The notes under the pieces: generated by a model
What the model was told of the DNA's origin: nothing
Database searches by the model: none
Seen by the model: only the letters and a program-made list of their open reading frames with translations
Shown: piece by piece, positions 43,282 through 52,693 of the stretch
Position numbering within the stretch: position 1 is the stretch's first letter
How the letters are laid out: the number at the start of each line of letters is the position of its first letter
NCBI RefSeq assembly: GCF_009831575.1
Contig: NZ_WUUT01000001.1
Span: forward strand, 124,001-188,000
Direction of reading: 5' to 3'
Length of the DNA stretch: 64,000 nt
Source: Halovenus carboxidivorans
GTDB lineage: Archaea; Halobacteriota; Halobacteria; Halobacteriales; Haloarculaceae
Program-made: the position numbers and the translations under genes

Positions 43282-43331
43282 CGGGTGCCGGTTTCCCGGT
43301 CTGCTATTCCCGTTGGTAATATATCGGAGTA

Positions 43332-43341
43332 AAAAGTATTA
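43332..43341 (+). promoter_or_regulatory. TATA box of the winged-helix gene
   Basis: AAAAGTATTA about 30 bases before the ATG at 43368, in an AT-rich patch (43318-43344). Confidence 0.5.
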
Positions 43342-43367
43342 TTTCCCTGCATCCCGAACCCGGAGAT

Positions 43368-43646
43368 ATGAGCACGTCAGAGTCAGCAGGATCCGCGGAG
43401 GTATCGGCCACCGGCTGGGACGCAGTGTCGGAGCTGCCCCCCAGTGCGAAACTGGTGGCGAAAGTTCTCGAATACCAGGGGCCGCTCACCCAGAGCCAGC
43501 TCGCCGAGGAGACGCTGTTGCCCGCCCGAACGGTCCGGTACGCCCTGAGCCGACTCGAAGAGATCGATGTCGTCGACTCGCGGTTCTCGTTCAACGACGC
43601 CCGCAAGCGGGTCTACACGCTCGCGGTCGACCCGGACGATCAGTAA
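43368..43646 (+). CDS. Small winged-helix (MarR/TrmB-like) transcription factor
   Basis: 92 residues. One wHTH: PSAKLVAKVLEYQGPLTQSQLAEETLLPARTVRYALSRLEEIDVVDSRF covers helix 1 to the wing, with LPARTVRYALSRL as the recognition helix and NDARKRVYTLAV as the last strand. No ligand domain. Its stop overlaps the end of the converging gene by 7 bases. It may regulate itself or pan through the inverted repeat between them. Confidence 0.85.
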   Translation: MSTSESAGSAEVSATGWDAVSELPPSAKLVAKVLEYQGPLTQSQLAEETLLPARTVRYALSRLEEIDVVDSRFSFNDARKRVYTLAVDPDDQ

Positions 43647-44092
43647 TCGGCTTCGTCTTCGTCGCGTTCCGCGGCCGCCGTCCCGGCGTTCGTGAGGATT
43701 TCGGCACCCTCCTCCGAGAGCCTCGGTACCACGTTTTTGTCCGTGACCCTGTTGATCTCGTTGATGTTCCCCGAGAGCACCTTCAGCGCGTCCTGTGGGT
43801 TCGGATAGACCATCATGTACCCGTTCTCGCCCATCGTGACGAGCTGGGTGTCCGAGACCATGATCTGTTCGTTCTGGATGGTCGCGGCGACTGCGGGAAT
43901 CGCCTCGGGGCGCCCGTCGTCGTCCTCGTCCTCCGTGACCCACCGGATGTGGATGTCGTCGAGTTCGGTGTGCTGGACGTTCTCCTCGATGATCTCGGCA
44001 CAGGCGACCAGATCACGCGTGATCTTCGTCTTGTGTTCGTTCTCGTGTTCGCCCTCGTAACAGTGTCGACAGACCCGGAGTTCGATCCGCAT
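43640..44092 (-). CDS. Uncharacterised protein with N-terminal CxxC
   Basis: 150 residues, soluble. RIELRVCRHCYEGEHENEHKT carries a Cys-x-x-Cys and three histidines in the first 20 residues, possibly a metal site. IPAVAATIQNEQIMVSDTQLVTMGENGYMMVYPNPQDALKVL is the folded middle. The C terminus is charged and probably disordered. No family recognised. Confidence 0.7.
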   Translation of the reverse strand: MRIELRVCRHCYEGEHENEHKTKITRDLVACAEIIEENVQHTELDDIHIRWVTEDEDDDGRPEAIPAVAATIQNEQIMVSDTQLVTMGENGYMMVYPNPQDALKVLSGNINEINRVTDKNVVPRLSEEGAEILTNAGTAAAERDEDEADY

Positions 44093-44205
44093 TTACCGAG
44101 GATAGGCCGCTCGGACTCAAAAGGCCACGGCTTCCCGATGACAGCCGCGTTTCTCGGCGTGAACCGCTCCGCCAGAGCTATCAACGCGGCGGAATCAGCG
44201 GTGGT

Positions 44206-44448
44206 ATGGTCGGGATCCAGATCTCCGGCGGGCTCGCAGTCGCCCTCGGGGTGATCGGTGGCGACTGGATCTACCTCGACGGCCGAAAGCGCGGGCTGGA
44301 TACCGCGGATATGTGGGCCGTCGGCTTCTTCGTCGGGATGTTCATTCCGCCGATCATCGGCGCCGTTGTCGTCGCAATGCTGTACCTTCAACGGCGAAAC
44401 CGCCGCGGCGGTAACGCCCGCCCGGTCCGCCGGGTCGAGCGGAAGTGA
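44206..44448 (+). CDS. Small two-helix membrane protein
   Basis: 80 residues. Two hydrophobic helices (about 5-23 and 37-60, GFFVGMFIPPIIGAVVVAML) separated by an acidic loop with DGRKRGLDTADMW, then a basic tail (QRRNRRGGNARPVRRVERK). The loop resembles phospholipase-D nuclease N-terminal type membrane modules of haloarchaea only loosely. The stop overlaps an in-frame GTG of the next gene. Confidence 0.68.
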   Translation: MVGIQISGGLAVALGVIGGDWIYLDGRKRGLDTADMWAVGFFVGMFIPPIIGAVVVAMLYLQRRNRRGGNARPVRRVERK

Positions 44449-44483
44449 AAACGGCAAAGTTCGACGAACACCGACCCGTCGGT

Positions 44484-45608
44484 ATGGATTACGAGACGCC
44501 GCAGTTCTTCCGCGTGATGCAGTACGCCCAGCGGGCCGACCGCGACGTCGTCGACATGGTCAGCGGCAACCCCGACTGGGAACCGCCCCAGGCGCTCCGC
44601 GAGGGCCTGCGGACCTACGCCGACGGCGAGCCAGCGGAGTTTCAGTACCCCGACAGCGTCGGCCTCCGGGAACTCCGTGAAGAGATTGCTACCCGCCGCG
44701 GCGTCGACATCGAACAGGTGATCGTGACCAACGGTGCGGGCGAGGCGAACCACCTCGCGATGGCCGAGAGTCTCGAACAGATGTCCGGCGACGAAGTGCT
44801 GCTCGTCGATCCGGTGTATCCGTACTACGCCGGCCGCGCGGAGATGCTCCACGCCGACATCCGGTTCGTCCCCGCCACCGACCGCGGCGGTCTCGACCCG
44901 GCGGACGTGTACGAACAGATCAGCGAGGACACCGCCGCCGTCGTGATCAACTCCCCGAACAATCCGCTGGGCGTGACCTACGACGCCGAGACGGTTCACG
45001 AACTCGTCGCTGCCGCCGAGGAGCACGACGCGATGCTGGTGAGCGACGAAGTCTACGACCACTTCGACTACTCGGGGCGGTTCGAGTCCGCGCTTTCGGT
45101 CGACTCCCCCAACCGGATCGTCACCAACTCCTTCTCGAAATCGATGGCGATTACCGGCTTTCGCGTCGGCTATGCCATCTTTCCCCACCCCGACGGTCCG
45201 AACGGCGGCCTGATGGACGGAGCACGCTCGCGGCACATGCTGACGAACGTGACGAGTTCCCGGCCCGCACAGGCCGCGGTCCTCCACGCCCTGCGCAACA
45301 CCGACCCGAGTTACTACGAGGCGAACCGCGACCTGCTCCGCGAGCGCATCGACGCCTTCACCGATGCGCTCGACGCCGCCGGCGCCGAGTACACCGAACC
45401 CGAGGGGGCCTTCTACGTGATGGCCCGGTTCCCCGGGTTCGAGGGGACGATGGACAACGTCGAGCGCCTGATCGACGAGGCCGGCATCGCCGGTATGCCC
45501 GGTGAGGCGTTCAGTGACACGCGACGGGAGTGGATGCGATTCGCCCTCGTCACGCCGCGGGTCGGGGAAGCGGCGGATCGGCTGGCGGCGTTTTTCGACG
45601 CTCGATAA
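44484..45608 (+). CDS. PLP-dependent aminotransferase, class I/II
   Basis: 374 residues. VVDMVSGNPDWEPPQALREGLR start, NGAGEANHLAMAE, VVINSPNNPLGVTYD, LVSDEVYDHFDYSG and the PLP lysine in NSFSKSMAITGFRVGYAIF, all of the aspartate-aminotransferase fold I. Substrate not predictable. ATG 44484 is chosen; GTG 44445 is in frame and would overlap the preceding gene. Confidence 0.88.
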   Translation: MDYETPQFFRVMQYAQRADRDVVDMVSGNPDWEPPQALREGLRTYADGEPAEFQYPDSVGLRELREEIATRRGVDIEQVIVTNGAGEANHLAMAESLEQMSGDEVLLVDPVYPYYAGRAEMLHADIRFVPATDRGGLDPADVYEQISEDTAAVVINSPNNPLGVTYDAETVHELVAAAEEHDAMLVSDEVYDHFDYSGRFESALSVDSPNRIVTNSFSKSMAITGFRVGYAIFPHPDGPNGGLMDGARSRHMLTNVTSSRPAQAAVLHALRNTDPSYYEANRDLLRERIDAFTDALDAAGAEYTEPEGAFYVMARFPGFEGTMDNVERLIDEAGIAGMPGEAFSDTRREWMRFALVTPRVGEAADRLAAFFDAR

Positions 45609-45662
45609 ATCGCTGTTTGAGCCGACAGAAGCCGTTTATCCGTCTTCGACGGACCGGTTCAT

Positions 45663-46631
45663 ATGGCCCGAACCCGTCGAGACCTGCTCGCGGCCCTCGC
45701 GGGAGGTGGGGTCGTCCTCGCAGGCTGTGTCGGCGATGGATCTAGCACCGACTCCGGAGACGAGACCGATACGACCAGTCCTGACTCCGCTGCCGGTGCG
45801 CCGGCCTCCCTCCCCGAAGATAGCTATCCCGGGGACTGTCCGGCGTACGAGACGGCCCGCGTGATCTGTTACGATCCCGTCGCCGGCAGCGACGATACGC
45901 CCGCCGTCGAGAACGTTCCCGCAGTGCTCGAACCCTCGACGCGGTCGCTCTCCGGAGGCGAGTCTATCGAGTTCGTGCTGTCGAACCAGAGTGACGTGCC
46001 GTTGTCGACGAACTTCTACAACTGGCGGCTGGACAAGCGAGTCGACGGCGAGTGGTACCACGTCGCGCCTCTTGCGGTCAACCAGCCGTTGATGTCGATC
46101 CCGCCGGGTGAGCGCCACACGTGGTCCGTGACAATCGACAACAGCGCGGTCGAAGGCGGGGAGACGCTTCCTCGCGCATCCGGAACGGACGATCTGACGC
46201 TCGCGGGGATCGGCGGCGGGCGGTACGCATTTCGCGCTCGCGGCTGGTTCGGAGACGACCACGAGACCGACATCGCCTTCGCCGCGACCTTCGCGTACGA
46301 AGCCGACCCGGTCGAACTCACCACGACCCCGCGGATCGACCGCACCGAGTTCGACGGCGACACTCTCGTCGCCGAGGCCGGTGACGCGAACCGGACGTAC
46401 CTCCTCGAATCCGCCCCGTCCGGCGGCGAACGACGTATCACCGAGCAACTTCTGCGCAGTCCGCCACACCGGGACGCCGTCGCGCTCGCACGCCGGCACG
46501 ACGCCGACCGCGTTCGACTCGACGGCTACGACACGCCCGCCCCCCTGAGGGACGGCCTCGGCCGCTTCCGATACGACGGCGACCACTACGAACTGACAAC
46601 GCAGGGCGACGACTGTGGCTGCCGGCAGTGA
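45663..46631 (+). CDS. Twin-arginine lipoprotein
   Basis: 322 residues. Tat signal RTRRDLLAALAGGGVVLAGC with lipobox cysteine at residue 22, then an acidic Ser/Thr linker. The mature part has a beta-sandwich-like block (RSLSGGESIEFVLSNQSDVPLSTNFYNW ... ERHTWSVTIDNSAVEGG) and ends with a cysteine pair (DDCGCRQ). Probably surface-anchored; function unknown. Confidence 0.8.
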   Translation: MARTRRDLLAALAGGGVVLAGCVGDGSSTDSGDETDTTSPDSAAGAPASLPEDSYPGDCPAYETARVICYDPVAGSDDTPAVENVPAVLEPSTRSLSGGESIEFVLSNQSDVPLSTNFYNWRLDKRVDGEWYHVAPLAVNQPLMSIPPGERHTWSVTIDNSAVEGGETLPRASGTDDLTLAGIGGGRYAFRARGWFGDDHETDIAFAATFAYEADPVELTTTPRIDRTEFDGDTLVAEAGDANRTYLLESAPSGGERRITEQLLRSPPHRDAVALARRHDADRVRLDGYDTPAPLRDGLGRFRYDGDHYELTTQGDDCGCRQ

Positions 46632-46678
46632 GTCGGGATCCGTAGGTTCAAACCCGAGGACGCCCCAGTCACGCCCGA

Positions 46679-49075
46679 ATGACTGACGCCGCGTGGGGGG
46701 AGTATTTCGCCTTCGACCGCCCCTACGACAACCAGGCCGACGCTATCGAGACCGCGATCGAGGTCGGTGAGTCCCGCGGCTATCTCGCCATGGAGGGGCC
46801 CTGCGGGACCGGCAAGACGATGGCCTCGCTGACCGCGGCGACGACGCTCATCGAGGACGGCACCTTCGAGCGGGCGCTCGTCGTCACGCCGGTCAAACAG
46901 CAACGGCTCCAGTTCATCGAGGATCTCCGGGCGCTCAACGACGGCCTCGACGAGCCGATGGATTCGATTGCTCTCGTTGGCAAGCAAGATCTCTGTCCGT
47001 ACGGCCGAGAGGGGGTCTTTCCGGAGGATGTCGGCGTCCACGAGCGCTGTGAGGACCTTCGAGAGAACACCGCCCGTCTCGTCGAAAGCGACGGCGACGC
47101 CGACGACCTCCCGGCGGCCGATGCCGCCGTTGGCGTCCAGACGGAGGATATCTGGTGGGACCCACAGCGGGCGAGCGATCTGGTGAAAGCCGCCAGACCG
47201 GGCGGTGCCGGCCAGCAACGGATCGGCCAGGACACCCTCCAGACGGCCGGCGCGACGAGCCCGTACGTCCGGAGCCAGCCGAGCGCGCCGGACTCGACCA
47301 CCGACGGCGACGACGAACCGCTGTACTGCCCGTTCGAGGCCGACTGGTACGCCCGAAACAAGGGCTCGCCGTTCGACTTCTCCGCCGGCGAGAACCACGT
47401 CCTGACCGCGGAGGAGTACCTGCCGCAGGCGACCGAACGCGGGATCTGTCCCCACCGCGCGATGGGCGTCCTCCTGGAGTCGGCGGATATCGTCGTCGGC
47501 AACTACAACCACCTCTTCGACCCGAACTCTCGGCCGCTGGTCGAGGCGATCCTCGACGAAGACACGTTCCTGATCGTCGACGAGGCGCACCGATTGGAGG
47601 AGCGGGTCCGGGATCTGCTCTCGGATCGCGTCGGTCGCTCGACGCTGACCCGCGCTCGCAACGACCTCAACACGCTGCTCACGCAGGCCCGCGAGAGCGA
47701 CAGCAACGAGTCTCAACTCCGAGACGAACTGTCGAGCCACGACGTGCCGCTCGAAGCGGTCCAGCGCGCCCACGACTTCTACGACGATCTGCTGGCGTGG
47801 CTGGACGACCGCATCGCGTCGCATCTCGACGAGGAGGTCGGAACGGGGTGGCGGGCCGGCGCCCCCGACAACCTCCCGGAGCGGTCGATGGAGATACCGT
47901 TGCGTGATCCCGAGACCGTCGAGCAGGACGACCTGACGGCGTGGGCCGAGCAGCAGGGCTACACAGGCGATCTCTGGCGTGCGTTGCCGACGATCGGGCT
48001 GGCCGTCGAGGAGGCAATCGACGCGGCGGGGCTGACCCGGACCCCGGTCTGTACGGCCGTGGGCGCGGTGTTCGCCCGGTGGTGGGAGACCGACCACGCC
48101 AGCTACCTCCGCGAGATCGAACTCGAACACGCCCCGAAAGACCCCCGCTCCGTCGGTGAGCCCTGGCAAGCCGCCTACACCGCCGGACTCGTCCTCTTCG
48201 AGTGCATGCCCGGCGAGACCCTGCAGGAGATCTTCGACGGCCTCGGCGGCGGGATGCTCATGAGCGCGACGCTCGAACCGCTCGACGTGTTCACGGAGGT
48301 CTCGGGGCTGGAGGCGCTGCGGGAGTCGAACCGACCGGTCGTCGAACGGACCTACGATCTCCCCTTTCCCGAGCGCAACCGCGCGAGCTTCCTGGTGGAT
48401 ACCACACCGTTCACGGCACACAACCGCGGTGACCCCGACGAGAACAGCGATCCGGAGACGTGGAACCGAACCCGCGACGAGTACGCCCACGTCTTGCGGA
48501 CGCTCGCGCGCTCTCCGGGCAACGTCCTGATCGCGATGCCGAACTACCGCGAGGCGGCGTGGGCGGGTTCGTATCTGGATCGCGTCGTCGACAAGCCGGT
48601 TCTCGTCGACGAGAGCTCCTCGAACGAGGACACCGAAGCGCTGAAACAGGCGTTTTTCGCCGGCGGCGGGAAGGTGCTCGTCACGAGCACGCGCGGGACG
48701 CTTACCGAAGGCGTCGATTACGACGGCGAGAAGCTGAGTACGTGCGCTGTCGTCGGCGTGCCGCTGGTCAACATCGGCTCGCCGCGGGTGCGTGCGATCC
48801 AGCGAGCCTACGGCGACGCCTTCGGCGAGGACAACGCCTTCGAGTACGCGCTGACTGTGCCCGCGGTGCGTCGGGCGCGCCAGACCCTGGGCCGGGTGAT
48901 CCGCGGCGTCGACGAGGTGGGCGTGCGGGCGCTGGTCGGTCGGCGGTACGTTCCGGATGCCCGCCACTCCGTGTTCCCGTATCTCTCACCCGGCGAGCAG
49001 TCGGAGTTCGTCCGGCTCACCCCGGAGTTTCTGGGTCAAAAGATCGACGCCTTCTGGGCCGACCGCGGCGAGTAG
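46679..49075 (+). CDS. XPD/DinG-type superfamily 2 helicase
   Basis: 798 residues. MEGPCGTGKTMASL (Walker A), VVTPVKQQRLQF, cysteines in LCPYGREG, ERCEDL, LYCPFEAD and GICPHRAM (possible iron-sulfur cluster ligands), LIVDEAHRLEERV (DEAH box), MSATLEPLDV, ITSTRGTLTEGVDYDG-type motif V (here VTSTRGTLTEG) and RRARQTLGRVIRGVDEVG (motif VI). Repair or recombination helicase of the Rad3 group. The acidic insertion after the first cysteines is halophile-like. Confidence 0.9.
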   Translation: MTDAAWGEYFAFDRPYDNQADAIETAIEVGESRGYLAMEGPCGTGKTMASLTAATTLIEDGTFERALVVTPVKQQRLQFIEDLRALNDGLDEPMDSIALVGKQDLCPYGREGVFPEDVGVHERCEDLRENTARLVESDGDADDLPAADAAVGVQTEDIWWDPQRASDLVKAARPGGAGQQRIGQDTLQTAGATSPYVRSQPSAPDSTTDGDDEPLYCPFEADWYARNKGSPFDFSAGENHVLTAEEYLPQATERGICPHRAMGVLLESADIVVGNYNHLFDPNSRPLVEAILDEDTFLIVDEAHRLEERVRDLLSDRVGRSTLTRARNDLNTLLTQARESDSNESQLRDELSSHDVPLEAVQRAHDFYDDLLAWLDDRIASHLDEEVGTGWRAGAPDNLPERSMEIPLRDPETVEQDDLTAWAEQQGYTGDLWRALPTIGLAVEEAIDAAGLTRTPVCTAVGAVFARWWETDHASYLREIELEHAPKDPRSVGEPWQAAYTAGLVLFECMPGETLQEIFDGLGGGMLMSATLEPLDVFTEVSGLEALRESNRPVVERTYDLPFPERNRASFLVDTTPFTAHNRGDPDENSDPETWNRTRDEYAHVLRTLARSPGNVLIAMPNYREAAWAGSYLDRVVDKPVLVDESSSNEDTEALKQAFFAGGGKVLVTSTRGTLTEGVDYDGEKLSTCAVVGVPLVNIGSPRVRAIQRAYGDAFGEDNAFEYALTVPAVRRARQTLGRVIRGVDEVGVRALVGRRYVPDARHSVFPYLSPGEQSEFVRLTPEFLGQKIDAFWADRGE

Positions 49076-49076
49076 C

Positions 49077-51302
49077 TCAGTCCGCGGCTTCGCTCTCGCC
49101 GCGGCGGGTCGCAGAGATCCGCCGGTCGACGCCGTCGTAGATCCACAGCAGGCCGAGGCCGAAGCCGTACGCCAGACTCGCCGGGATCGCGACGATGAAC
49201 ATCGTGAAGATACCCGACGGCGAGAGGAAGCCGGCGGCGGCGAAGAAGGCCAGCACGACCCCGCGCCAGCTCTCGCGCATCCGCCGGTAGGGGACGATGT
49301 TCCCGTGGTGGAACAGGATCATCGTCACCGGGATCATCGTCAGGAAGCCGATCCCGACGGTGAGATAGATGACCAGCCAGCCGAAACTGTTGATCCGGTA
49401 GGCGATGATCATGTTCGAGGAGATCACGTCCAACGCGAGGATCGAGATGACCGTCGGGGCGATGTAGACGAACCCGAGTGCGCTCCCCCCGATCAGCGCG
49501 GCGAACAGCGTTCCGCCCCAGACCAGGAGGATGTTCCGGTCGCCCTCGGTCCCGAACCGGTCTTCGATGGCCGGCCACGCGAAGTACAGCACGACCGGGA
49601 GGATCGAGACGGCGGCCAGCAGCGTCGAGAACTTGATCATGAAGATCAGCGCCTCGACGGGGTGGAGCACGACGATTTCGACCTCCTGGAAGAGTTCGTC
49701 CGGGATGTTCCGGAAGAACACTCCCTGCACCCGTTCGATGCCCCCGTAAAACAGGAACATGAACGTCCCCGCGAGGACGGTCATGAAGACCGCGACGATC
49801 CAGATCGCCTTCGAGGTCAGCGAGTCGAGGATGAACGCGAGGTCGTAGTAGTACCCGCCGATGTCGTCCTCGTCGGTGTCCTCGCCGGTGAACGCGTCGA
49901 GCATCCCGGTCGTCGTCGAGGTGACGACGTCGTCGGGTTCGTCGTCCAAGTCGAGTTCCTGCGCGGCCTCGAACCGATCCATGATGACCCGAGCCTTCTC
50001 GGCGTCGTCGTCGTCGGCGGCCGCCTGTGCGTACTCGAGTACCTGCTCCTGATCCAGCCGCGCGAACTCCTCGAGGGGAATCTGCCGGAGCGCACCGGCG
50101 CTCGCAGCGCCGATGTTGACCGTCGCGGGATCGCCGGGGTCGGGCGTGGACTCTTCTTCCTCCTCGTCCGCTTCGCCTAGCTCGCCCGCGAGCGCCGCCT
50201 GGCGCTCCTCCTCGGTGGTGAGCCGTTCGAGTTCGACGATCCGGTAATAAAACAGCGCGATCCCGACGGCGATCAGACCGACGAACACGCCGACTCCCAC
50301 CGCGGTCGCGACCGGCGGCCCGCCGAGGACGCCGAGATCACCGGCAGTCGGGAACCGGTAGGCGGACCCGACCGTTTCGAGCAGGCTGTTGGTCGCCGAC
50401 AGCCCCCCCTCGAGGAGATAGGCGTACATCGCCGCGAACGCGACCAGGAAGACCCCGGCGAGGACGTTGACTCGCTTGCGGGCGATTGCCGTCGTCGAGA
50501 CCTGCTCGCCGGCCTGTTTCGAGAGGACGGCGACCTTGGTGATTCCGAGGCTGATGAAATACAGCGAGACCAGCGGCACGCCCCACATGATCTGTGTGAA
50601 CGGATCCGGCGGGGAGAACACGGCACCGAAGACGAAGATGGCGACGACGGCGTAGCGCCACTTATCGCGGAAGGTCTCGTAGCCGACGATGTTCAGCCGG
50701 GCCAGCGAACTCATCAGAAGCGGTAGCTGAGCGGCGATCCCGAACGACAGCGCGAGGAAGAAGATGAACTCCGTCCACTTCGCGATCGACCACGTCGGGG
50801 TAAATCCCGACTGGACGGCGTTGGCCGCGAGAAAGTTGAACATGATCGGGAAAAACAGGAGATACGCGTAGGCGACACCGCCGAGAAACAGCAGGATGAC
50901 GGCCACGATGAATCCCCAGATCTTCCAGCGGGGGATGTACGAGTCCGGCCAGTAACCCCGGCGTTTGAGCGAGTCACGACTGTAGTAGAGCAAGACGGGA
51001 ACCGTGCCGACGATACCGACCGCGACCCCGATTTTGACCTGTAGGAGGATCACCTCGAAGGGGTTGGTGGTGACGATCTCCGTCGCCTCTCGGACCTCCG
51101 GGGTCATCCGGTTGTAGACGAGATCGCGGCGGAGCCGATCCCAGATGAACAGCCGCAGCGCGTAGAACGAACCGAGCCAGAAGATCAGAAACACGACGAA
51201 CGCGCGCTTGAGGTTCTGCTGTGCGGCCGACAGCATCGCACCGATAGTCTGGCGGCCGCTCGCGAGCGTCTTGGCAGTATCTTCATCAAGCGCGCCAGAC
51301 AT
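49077..51302 (-). CDS. tatC2: Twin-arginine translocase TatCt (double TatC fusion)
   Basis: 741 residues with two TatC domains fused by an acidic linker and extra helices. N-terminal half: FVVFLIFWLGSFYALRLF, DSLKRRGYWPDSYIPRW, LLFFPIMFNFLAANA. C-terminal half, after about residue 495: KAIWIVAVFMTVLAGTFMFL, PVEALIFMIKFSTLLAAVSILPV, IYLTVGIGFLTMIPVTMILFHHG. The double-TatC protein is a haloarchaeal feature, which fits their heavy use of Tat export; several Tat lipoproteins lie in this window. Divergent from tatC1. Confidence 0.93.
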   Translation of the reverse strand: MSGALDEDTAKTLASGRQTIGAMLSAAQQNLKRAFVVFLIFWLGSFYALRLFIWDRLRRDLVYNRMTPEVREATEIVTTNPFEVILLQVKIGVAVGIVGTVPVLLYYSRDSLKRRGYWPDSYIPRWKIWGFIVAVILLFLGGVAYAYLLFFPIMFNFLAANAVQSGFTPTWSIAKWTEFIFFLALSFGIAAQLPLLMSSLARLNIVGYETFRDKWRYAVVAIFVFGAVFSPPDPFTQIMWGVPLVSLYFISLGITKVAVLSKQAGEQVSTTAIARKRVNVLAGVFLVAFAAMYAYLLEGGLSATNSLLETVGSAYRFPTAGDLGVLGGPPVATAVGVGVFVGLIAVGIALFYYRIVELERLTTEEERQAALAGELGEADEEEEESTPDPGDPATVNIGAASAGALRQIPLEEFARLDQEQVLEYAQAAADDDDAEKARVIMDRFEAAQELDLDDEPDDVVTSTTTGMLDAFTGEDTDEDDIGGYYYDLAFILDSLTSKAIWIVAVFMTVLAGTFMFLFYGGIERVQGVFFRNIPDELFQEVEIVVLHPVEALIFMIKFSTLLAAVSILPVVLYFAWPAIEDRFGTEGDRNILLVWGGTLFAALIGGSALGFVYIAPTVISILALDVISSNMIIAYRINSFGWLVIYLTVGIGFLTMIPVTMILFHHGNIVPYRRMRESWRGVVLAFFAAAGFLSPSGIFTMFIVAIPASLAYGFGLGLLWIYDGVDRRISATRRGESEAAD

Positions 51303-51371
51303 CTGTTCGCCACTTACTGACTTGTCGTTATCAATCTATTCCTCTCGCCCGCGTCCCGTTCGAGAAGAAGG

Positions 51372-51377
51372 CTTACA
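51372..51377 (+). promoter_or_regulatory. TATA-like box of tatC1
   Basis: CTTACA about 28 bases before the ATG at 51403, in the 100-base region shared with the divergent tatC2. Confidence 0.4.
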
Positions 51378-51402
51378 AGAACAGCAACACAACCAGCGAG
51401 CA

Positions 51403-52260
51403 ATGGCGGAGGGCAACTCCGAGCGCGACAGCCGCCCGGTCAGCGACGGCGGCGTCTCCCCGGAATCCGATACCTTCAGCGGCGCGCCCGACGACGAGGA
51501 GATGCCCCTGACCGAACACATCAGAGAGATGATCCAGCGCCTGCTGGTCGTCCTGTTCGTGATGGGGGCTGTCAGCGCGGTCATGTTCATCATCCCGAAC
51601 CCCTCCCGTCCGTTCGCCGACCAGGCCGTCGAGTTCCTCTGGTACTCCTTTCTCGACGTCGGGGGCAACGATCCCTCCGCGTGTGTGAACTCCCCGCAGG
51701 AGGCGGTCGCCTGTCCGCGCGTTTACCACCCGCTCGGGCTGATTCTCACCCGACTGAAGGTGGCCTCTCTCGCCGGATTCATCGTCGCACTGCCGGTGTT
51801 CGTCTACGAGACCTACCTGTTCATGCGGCCGGGACTGTACCCGAAAGAGCGGCGGTACTACCTCGCCTCGGTGCCGACGAGTCTGGTGCTCGCGCTGGTC
51901 GGCGTCGCCTTCGCGTACTTCCTGGTCCTCCCGATCATCTTCTCGTATTTCCTCTATTACTCCCAGGACGTGGCGACGATTGCCTTCGGCCTGCAGGAGA
52001 CCTTCGACATGATCCTGCTGATGATGGGGCTGTTCGCCGCGGTCTTCCAGATTCCGCTTTTCATCATGCTGGCGATCATGATGGGGCTGGTGACTCGCCG
52101 CTGGCTCGAACAGCGCCGTCTGCTGTTCTGGGCCTCTTTCGGCGGCGTTGCCTTCCTCTTCAGCCCCGACCCAACCGGGATGGCACCCGTGTTGGTCGCG
52201 GTGACGATGATCGGCCTCTTCGAGTCGACGCTGCTTCTGCTCAGGTGGACCGGTCGGTAG
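51403..52260 (+). CDS. tatC1: Twin-arginine translocase TatCo
   Basis: 285 residues: an acidic N-terminal extension, then six membrane helices. TatC hallmarks: PLTEHIREMIQRLLVVLFV, FIVALPVFVYETYLFMRPGLYPKERRYYL and the FLVLPIIFSYF / FPIFIMLAIMMGLV-like region (here QIPLFIMLAIMMGLV). Receptor for twin-arginine signals together with TatA, which is not in the window. Confidence 0.95.
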   Translation: MAEGNSERDSRPVSDGGVSPESDTFSGAPDDEEMPLTEHIREMIQRLLVVLFVMGAVSAVMFIIPNPSRPFADQAVEFLWYSFLDVGGNDPSACVNSPQEAVACPRVYHPLGLILTRLKVASLAGFIVALPVFVYETYLFMRPGLYPKERRYYLASVPTSLVLALVGVAFAYFLVLPIIFSYFLYYSQDVATIAFGLQETFDMILLMMGLFAAVFQIPLFIMLAIMMGLVTRRWLEQRRLLFWASFGGVAFLFSPDPTGMAPVLVAVTMIGLFESTLLLLRWTGR

Positions 52261-52307
52261 CGACAGCGTTCCGCCGCGTGGTGGCCCGTGCGTCCTCAGA
52301 TGTGAGA

Positions 52308-52589
52308 CTACACCGTGAACAGATGGCCTTCCGTCGGCACGTCCAGCAGGCCGATCCGAGCGCCGCAGTCAAGCCAGGCGTGGCCGTAGGAAAAGGCCGC
52401 CAGCGCGTTGACCGCGTCGTCGTGCTCCCGGAAGTGCCGGCCGTCTTCGAGATAGGAGCGGGCCATCTCCTCGCAGTCGGCGGCCGCCTCGGCGAGCGGC
52501 GTCTCCGCCGGCGCGGCGATCTCGGCGGCGTCGACGGCCTCCGCGAGCAACTGCTCGTACTTGTCGGTCTTGTCGTCGAGATGGGTCAT
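52308..52589 (-). CDS. DUF357 family protein
   Basis: 93 residues, helical. YLEDGRHFREHDDAVNALAAFSYGHAWLDCGARIGLLDV is the DUF357 core, a helical hairpin seen across archaea. Start at 52589 (MTHLDDKT); a longer in-frame start overlaps the trxB promoter. Function unknown. Confidence 0.85.
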   Translation of the reverse strand: MTHLDDKTDKYEQLLAEAVDAAEIAAPAETPLAEAAADCEEMARSYLEDGRHFREHDDAVNALAAFSYGHAWLDCGARIGLLDVPTEGHLFTV

Positions 52590-52693
52590 GGTGGTCGTTC
52601 GGTCCCAGCGGTGTAGAGCCTTCGGCATACGGTCTGGCGAGGCGGGATCACGACAGCGCAACGTACAAACGGCCGGTTACCGTAACTCTTGAT

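Noticed and set aside
46643-46660. GGTTCAAACCCGAGG resembles a tRNA T-loop.
   Set aside because: No acceptor, D or anticodon arms can be folded around it; it sits directly before the helicase gene and more likely contains its promoter.
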